A stretch of 43,465 nucleotides of DNA from Candidatus Proximibacter danicus (lineage in GTDB: Bacteria; Pseudomonadota; Gammaproteobacteria; Burkholderiales; Rhodocyclaceae), in assembly GCA_016710885.1 (NCBI GenBank), contig JADJUC010000019.1, forward strand, positions 1-43,465. The letters run 5' to 3'. Positions 38,594 through 43,465 of this stretch are shown in pieces (positions within the stretch are counted from its first letter, which is position 1; each line of letters begins with the position of its first letter). Below the pieces are notes generated by a model. It searched no databases and was not told where the DNA came from. It saw only the letters and a program-made list of their open reading frames with translations. Position numbers and translations under genes: made by a program.

Positions 38594-38892
38594 AGACGTC
38601 CCAATTCGATGACCGGCAGCAGCCAATAGAAGACGTTGGCCTGCGGCAACGTGCCCTTGATCAAGGCCAGTGCCTCACGCATGTCGGCTTCCTCGCCAAC
38701 CGTCTGGATCTGGATGCGCGGCGCGTGGCCGCGGACCAGTTCTGCTGCTTCGACCAGGCGCACGACGGAGCCATGGCCATCAACATGCGCCGCAGTGAAG
38801 CCGCGCACGATGTCGGGGCGGCTCAACAACAGGTCCTCGACATGCTGGGAAACGTCTACCGGCATGGTGAGTGAAAGCAGGACATCAGCCAT
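38590..38892 (-). CDS. DUF3240 family protein
   Basis: 100 residues from MADVLLSLTMPVDVSQHVED, ending ANVFYWLLPVIELGRL. It matches a small family found between RND pump and TolC genes, with a ferredoxin-like/PII-like pattern (alternating strands and helices). No function is established. It overlaps the pump gene by 8 nt and the TolC-like gene by 4 nt, so it is translationally coupled within the metal efflux operon and may modulate it. Confidence 0.82.
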   Translation of the reverse strand: MADVLLSLTMPVDVSQHVEDLLLSRPDIVRGFTAAHVDGHGSVVRLVEAAELVRGHAPRIQIQTVGEEADMREALALIKGTLPQANVFYWLLPVIELGRL

Positions 38893-41800
38893 GGTTTTCC
38901 TCGGAAAAATGAACGGCACGTTCGACGCCGTATCGGCGGAACAGGATGGGCAGCAGGACTAGCGTCAATGCGGTTGAAGTGAGGAGCCCGCCGATGACGA
39001 CGATGGCCAGCGGGCGTTGTACTTCCGAGCCGGGTCCGGAGGCGAAGAGCATCGGTACCAGGCCCAGCGCGGCGATGCTGGCCGTCATCATCACCGGTCG
39101 CAGGCGACGGCGGGCGCCTTCGCCGACCGCTTCGCCGACGGCCATGCCGCGTGCGAGCAGCTGGTTGAAGTAGGTGACCATGACCACCCCGTTCAGGACC
39201 GCGATGCCGAGCAGCGCAATGAAGCCGACCGAAGCCGGCACAGAGAGATATTCGCCGGAGATGAGCAGGCCGAAGATGCCGCCGATCATAGCGAAGGGAA
39301 TATTCGACAGAACCAGCAGCGCCTGCCGCACCGAGCCGAAGGTCGAGAACAGCAGGAAGAAGATCAGCAGCAGCGCAATCGGCACGACCACCATCAGCCG
39401 GGCTGCCGCCCGTTGCTGGTTCTCGAACTGGCCGCCCCAGGCCAGGTGATAGCCCGGCGGCAGCTTGACGTCGCGGCCAACAGCCGCCTTGGCGTCGTCG
39501 ACGAAGCCGACCAGGTCGCGGTCGCGCACGTTGGACTGGACGACCACGTAGCGCTGGGCATTCTCGCGGTCGACCTTGACCGGGCCGTCGATGCGCTCGA
39601 TTTTTGCTACCGCAGCCAGCGGCGAGCTGCCGCCGCCGGGCAGCGACAGGCGCAGGGCCTCGAAATCGGCCGGTGAGGCGCGCAGGCTGTCCGGCCCGCG
39701 CAGGACGACCGGAACACGCCTGCCCTTCTCGATCACTGTGCCGACGTTGCGGCCTTCAAGCAGCGACTTCAGGTCGTTCTGGATGTCGTCGACATTCAGG
39801 CCGAGCCGGCCGGCCGCCAGCCGATCAACCGCAATTTTTAGATACTGAACGCCGTCATTGCGCAGGGTGTAGGTGTCCTGTGCGCCCGCCACTTTCTTTA
39901 CCGCAGCTTCAATTTCACTGGCCAGCCGGTTGAGCGTGGCGAGGTCCGGGCCGAAGAGCTTGATCGCCAGGTCGCCGCGCACGCCGGTGAGCATCTCGGA
40001 GACGCGCATGTCGATGGGCTGGGTGAAGGAAATGCCGATGCCCGGGAAGTCGACCATGACCGCCCGCAACTGGTCGGCCAGCCACGCCGGATCGGGAACG
40101 CGCCAGGTATCGCGCGGCTGCAGCACCATGAAGGTGTCGGTCTGGTTCAGGCCCATCGGGTCGAGGCCGAGTTCGTCGGAACCGGCGCGGGCGACGATGG
40201 CCTTGATCTCCGGCACCTTTTCCAGAATCGCCTGCTGCACGCGGCTGTCGATGGCCAGGGTCTGCTCCAGTCCGATCGAGGGCAGCTTTTCCAGCTGCAT
40301 GATGATGTCGCCTTCATCCATGGTTGGCATGAAACTCTTGCCAAGCAGGAAGAAGGCACCGGTAGCGCCGAGCAGGGCCAGTAGCGCACCAATGATGAAG
40401 CGCCGGCTGTTGGCCAGTGCCGATGCCAGAATGCGGTCGTAGGCGGCTGACAGCTTGCGCACCAGCCACGGTTCATGATGGACGCCGCGCCGGATCATGT
40501 AGGAAGCGAGCACCGGCACCACGGTCAGGGCCAGCAGCAGGGAGGTGGAGAGGGCGAAGACGATGGTCAGCGCGACCGGCCCGAACATCTTTCCTTCCAG
40601 CCCCTGCAGGGTCAGCAGCGGCAGGAAGACGATGACGATGATGACGATGCCGGAGGCCACCGGGGCGGCGACTTCGCGCGCGGCGCGGTAGATCAGGTGC
40701 AGCGTGGGCAGGCTTTCCGGGGCATCGGCGAGTTGGCTCTCGACGTTCTCGACCACCACCACCGCCGCATCGACCAGCATGCCGATGGCGATGGCCAGGC
40801 CGCCGAGGCTCATCAGGTTGGCCGAGAGGCCGAACAGCCGCATCAGGATGAAGGTGGCGAGTGCCGAGAGCGGCAGCATCAGCGCCACCACCAGCGCGCT
40901 GCGCAGGTTGCCGAGGAAGGCGAGCAGCAGCAGGACGACGAGCACGATGGCTTCCAGCAGCGCCTTGGAAACGGTGCCGACGGCGCGGCTGACCAGATTG
41001 CTGCGGTCGTAGAAGGCTTCGATGGTGGTGCCTTCCGGAAGCGTCGGCGCGATCTCCGCCAGCTTCGCCTTGACGCCGGCCACCACGCTTTGTGCGTTGG
41101 CGCCGCGCAGTCCGAGCACCAAGCCTTCGACCGCTTCTCCCTGACCATTCTTGGTCACGGCGCCGTAGCGGGTCAGCGCACCGAGACGGACTTCCGCGAT
41201 GTCGCCGACGCGCACTACATTGCCATCCTTTGCCTGAACGACAATGGCGCGTACGTCGTCGAGATTGCGGATCGCACCTTCGGCCCGCACCAGCAGCGAT
41301 TCCTCGCCATCGGCCAGGCGGCCGGCGCCATCGTTGCGGTTGTTCGTTTCCAGCGCCGAGCGCAGCTCCTTGATCGATAGCCCGCGCACCGCGAGCAGTT
41401 GCGGCTGCGGGATGATCTCGAAGGTGCGTACTTCGCCGCCCAGGCTGTTCACATCGGCAACGCCGGGAATCGTGCGCAGTTGCGGCCGGATCACCCAGTC
41501 CAGCAGCGCCCGCTTTTCGGCCAGCGGCAGGTCGCCTTCGATGGTGAACATGAACATCTCGCCGAGCGGCGTCGTGATCGGCGCCATGCCGCCGGTGACG
41601 CCGGGCGGCAGGTTGCCCATCGCCGAGGCCAGGCGCTCGCCGACCTGCTGGCGCGCCCAGTAGATGTCGGTGCCGTCCTCGAAATCGATGGTGATGTCGG
41701 TCAGCGCGTACTTCGAGGTCGAGCGCAGCAGGCGCTGGCGCGGGATGCCGAGCAGCTCCTGCTCGACCGGCACGGCGAGCCGGGTCTCGACTTCCTCCGG

Positions 41801-41974
41801 CGTCATGCCGGGGGCCTTCAGGATGATCTTGACCTGCGTCGTCGAGACATCCGGAAAGGCGTCGATCGGCAGGCCGAGGAAGGCGTGCACGCCGGCGCCG
41901 ACCAGCATGGCGGTCAGCACCAGGATGAGCAGGCGCTGGGTCAGCGAAAAACGGATCAGTGCAGCCAGCATCAT
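38885..41974 (-). CDS. heavy-metal efflux RND pump (CzcA/CusA family)
   Basis: 1029-residue inner-membrane proton antiporter, normal length for the HME-RND group. Twelve helices in two repeats flank two large periplasmic loops. Typical segments: IDAFPDVSTTQVKI, DFEDGTDIYWARQQVGERLA, LGGLAIAIGMLVDAAVVVVE in the proton-relay helix, FMPTMDEGDI, and LGIAVLNGVVMVTYFNQLLA. The helix-4 VDAA motif resembles CusA-type more than CzcA (VDGA), but the metal (Cu/Ag, Zn, Co, Cd) cannot be assigned safely. It follows the adaptor with a 4-nt overlap. Confidence 0.93.
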   Translation of the reverse strand: MMLAALIRFSLTQRLLILVLTAMLVGAGVHAFLGLPIDAFPDVSTTQVKIILKAPGMTPEEVETRLAVPVEQELLGIPRQRLLRSTSKYALTDITIDFEDGTDIYWARQQVGERLASAMGNLPPGVTGGMAPITTPLGEMFMFTIEGDLPLAEKRALLDWVIRPQLRTIPGVADVNSLGGEVRTFEIIPQPQLLAVRGLSIKELRSALETNNRNDGAGRLADGEESLLVRAEGAIRNLDDVRAIVVQAKDGNVVRVGDIAEVRLGALTRYGAVTKNGQGEAVEGLVLGLRGANAQSVVAGVKAKLAEIAPTLPEGTTIEAFYDRSNLVSRAVGTVSKALLEAIVLVVLLLLAFLGNLRSALVVALMLPLSALATFILMRLFGLSANLMSLGGLAIAIGMLVDAAVVVVENVESQLADAPESLPTLHLIYRAAREVAAPVASGIVIIVIVFLPLLTLQGLEGKMFGPVALTIVFALSTSLLLALTVVPVLASYMIRRGVHHEPWLVRKLSAAYDRILASALANSRRFIIGALLALLGATGAFFLLGKSFMPTMDEGDIIMQLEKLPSIGLEQTLAIDSRVQQAILEKVPEIKAIVARAGSDELGLDPMGLNQTDTFMVLQPRDTWRVPDPAWLADQLRAVMVDFPGIGISFTQPIDMRVSEMLTGVRGDLAIKLFGPDLATLNRLASEIEAAVKKVAGAQDTYTLRNDGVQYLKIAVDRLAAGRLGLNVDDIQNDLKSLLEGRNVGTVIEKGRRVPVVLRGPDSLRASPADFEALRLSLPGGGSSPLAAVAKIERIDGPVKVDRENAQRYVVVQSNVRDRDLVGFVDDAKAAVGRDVKLPPGYHLAWGGQFENQQRAAARLMVVVPIALLLIFFLLFSTFGSVRQALLVLSNIPFAMIGGIFGLLISGEYLSVPASVGFIALLGIAVLNGVVMVTYFNQLLARGMAVGEAVGEGARRRLRPVMMTASIAALGLVPMLFASGPGSEVQRPLAIVVIGGLLTSTALTLVLLPILFRRYGVERAVHFSEENHG

Positions 41975-43071
41975 TCTTTACCCACGCCGCTGAGCATGGC
42001 CTTGAGCCCGGAGACGCCTTTGACGGCGATACGCTCGCCGCTGGCAACACCGTCGACGACCATGCCTTCGCCGCCCTGGCTGACGATGCGCACCGGCCGT
42101 GCCGCAAAGCTGGTGCCCTTCTCGTCGCTCGCCGTCTGCACGAAAACCAGTGCAACCCCCTGATTTCTGGACAGGGCAGTCGCGGGGACGCGCGGCTGCC
42201 TGGCGGCCTTACCTGCATTCCCCGCTTCGATTTCAACTTCGACCACCTGGCCGGGCCGCAGCGATTCGGCGCCGGTGTCGACCGATGCGCGCAGCAGAAC
42301 GGTTTGGCTCGCAGCATCGACCGCGCGCCCGATGGCAATCAGCTTGCCGCTGACGTTGCTGTTGGCGATTTTGACCGGCACACCGGTCTGCAGCGTCGCC
42401 GCCAGATCGACCGGCGCTTGAATTTCGAGCCACAGCGGTGACAGTTTGGCGATGCGATAGATGAGGGCAGAAGGCTCGACCCGCTTGCCGAGTTGCGCGC
42501 CCTGTTCAAGAACGACGCCGTCAATCGGCGCGGTCAGCGCCAGCCCCTCGCCGAGCTTGCCGGGCGTCAGGCCGGCCAGCGAGAGTCCTTGCCGGCGTTC
42601 GCCGGCCATTGCCGCAGCCTGCGCTGCCGCCGCGCGCGTTGCCTGCAGTCGGGATTCGGCGATCAGCCCTTCGGCAAAAAGCTGCTCGTCGCGTTTCAGG
42701 TTCTGGTTCTGCAGGTTGGCCTGGGCGTTCGATTGCAGCGCCTCGCGCTGCAGCTCAAGCGCCTGCGGGCTGCTCAGGCGGGCAATGACCTGCCCGCGCT
42801 TGACGGCATCGCCCGGGGCGACCGCCAACATGTCGACCATGCCGCCCACCGGCGCGCTGACGATTCGCATCTGTTCGTTGGGGACCAGGACGCTGGCGGG
42901 AAGCGTACCCTTGCGCGCGGCATCGGCTTCGCCCACGAGCGCTGTCTCGATGCCCAGCGCCTTGATCTGGGCGGCCTGCAGCAGAAGCGGCTCGCTGGCG
43001 GCGGACAGGCCGCTGCAAGCAAGGAAGGGGATGGCAAAGGGAACGGCAAGAAGGCGAAAGGTAAGTGACAT
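41971..43071 (-). CDS. efflux RND periplasmic adaptor subunit (CzcB/CusB-like)
   Basis: 366 residues from the ATG at 43071, which opens a signal peptide (MSLTFRLLAVPFAIPFLA). It has lipoyl/barrel-sandwich halves (RIVSAPVGGMVDMLAVAPGD, VKRGQVIARLSSPQALEL and LTAPIDGVVLEQGAQLGKRV), an alpha-hairpin of about 60 residues between them, then a beta-barrel and a C-terminal domain (GEGMVVDGVASGERIAVKGV). It links the RND pump to the TolC-like channel. First gene of the operon. An in-frame ATG at 43095 is possible but weaker. Confidence 0.91.
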   Translation of the reverse strand: MSLTFRLLAVPFAIPFLACSGLSAASEPLLLQAAQIKALGIETALVGEADAARKGTLPASVLVPNEQMRIVSAPVGGMVDMLAVAPGDAVKRGQVIARLSSPQALELQREALQSNAQANLQNQNLKRDEQLFAEGLIAESRLQATRAAAAQAAAMAGERRQGLSLAGLTPGKLGEGLALTAPIDGVVLEQGAQLGKRVEPSALIYRIAKLSPLWLEIQAPVDLAATLQTGVPVKIANSNVSGKLIAIGRAVDAASQTVLLRASVDTGAESLRPGQVVEVEIEAGNAGKAARQPRVPATALSRNQGVALVFVQTASDEKGTSFAARPVRIVSQGGEGMVVDGVASGERIAVKGVSGLKAMLSGVGKE

Positions 43072-43136
43072 GACAAAGCCCGTGAATACGATCATTCATC
43101 ATAGCCCGGCAAACCTGAACCTTAGGTGAACAAGTT

Positions 43137-43465
43137 CTATACCGCTGCTGGCAGCGTCAGTGCCGAGCGCAAGCCGCCCAGCGGCGAATCCGCCAGTGTC
43201 AGCTCGCCGCCATACAGGCGCGCCAGATCGTCGACGATGGCCAGTCCGAGACCCGATCCCGGTACCTGTTCGTCGGCGCGAACACCGCGCTGGATCACCG
43301 CATCCCGCTGTTCGGCGGCGAGCCCGGTGCCGTCGTCGTCGATGAAGAGGTGGAGCTTGCCGTCTTCAGTACCGGCGCTGACATCGACTCGCTTCGCAGC
43401 CCACTTGCAGGCGTTGTCGAGCAGGTTGCCGAGCATTTCCTGCAGGTCCTGCGCATCGCCGTGAA
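43137..43465 (-). CDS. sensor histidine kinase, C-terminal part (PhoQ-like)
   Basis: Partial; the gene continues beyond the right edge. The visible 109 residues form the ATPase (HATPase_c) end: N box GDAQDLQEMLGNLLDNACKW, G1 box IDDDGTGL, G2 box GSGLGLAIVDDLARLYGG, then LGGLRSALTLPA at the end. GLGLAIV/DLARLYGGEL is close to the PhoQ/EnvZ class. The stop is 66 nt upstream of the adaptor's ATG on the same strand, so a two-component system probably controls the metal efflux operon; the receiver partner would lie further right. Confidence 0.9.
   Translation of the reverse strand, partial: HGDAQDLQEMLGNLLDNACKWAAKRVDVSAGTEDGKLHLFIDDDGTGLAAEQRDAVIQRGVRADEQVPGSGLGLAIVDDLARLYGGELTLADSPLGGLRSALTLPAAV

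Overview
The window looks like chromosomal DNA of a GC-rich betaproteobacterium, most probably Rhodocyclales (Dechloromonas/Azonexus-like). This is inferred from gene content and order: mlaFEDACB, then an ABC exporter, bolA and murA, then a his cluster ending in hisIE-hinT-tatABC, plus an MSHA-type pilus locus, paaK and an OsmC/YcaO fusion. No rRNA, tRNA, CRISPR array or insertion sequence was seen.

Layout. 1-4510 (minus strand): end of an MSHA pilus locus, with a sigma-54 response regulator, an MshM/ExeA-like ATPase and the secretin MshL, which runs off the left edge. 4706-8506 (plus): the complete Mla phospholipid-transport operon. 8540-11711: YadG/YadH-type ABC exporter, BolA/IbaG and MurA. 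11959-22983: histidine biosynthesis. hisG and hisD are followed by a two-gene chromate transporter. A minus-strand block (hisC, nitroreductase, PaiB-like flavoprotein) interrupts the pathway. A second plus-strand operon, hisBHAFIE-hinT-tatABC, then starts at its own promoter. 22968-24990 (minus): a DegS/AlgW-like protease and a class II amidotransferase. 25013-26666: a Nif3-like protein, a small MITE-like inverted-repeat element and a fumarylacetoacetate-hydrolase family enzyme. 26698-30478: a disturbed stretch with an Aer-type receptor, CheB and an M48 peptidase, all truncated, around an intact phenylacetate-CoA ligase. 30479-31796: a J-domain/DUF898 membrane protein. 31929-37292: MATE exporter, OsmC-YcaO fusion, Ser/Thr kinase and ArfB. 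37319-43465 (minus): a heavy-metal RND efflux operon (adaptor, pump, DUF3240, TolC-like) downstream of a sensor kinase that runs off the right edge.

How genes work together. MlaFEDB forms the inner-membrane lipid transporter, with MlaC as periplasmic carrier and MlaA as outer-membrane partner. The his genes cover the pathway except hisZ, which the short-form HisG needs and which is not here. TatABC exports folded proteins. The RND operon is a complete tripartite metal pump with a probable two-component regulator beside it.

Quality warning. At least a dozen genes are broken by single-base indels, many in short homopolymers, including hisB, hisC, mlaA and mshL. Two GC-rich stretches with runs of 18 and 10 G contain no coherent coding sequence and cut into two genes. 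These look like consensus or assembly errors more than biology, so I annotate the intended full-length genes and state where each frame breaks.
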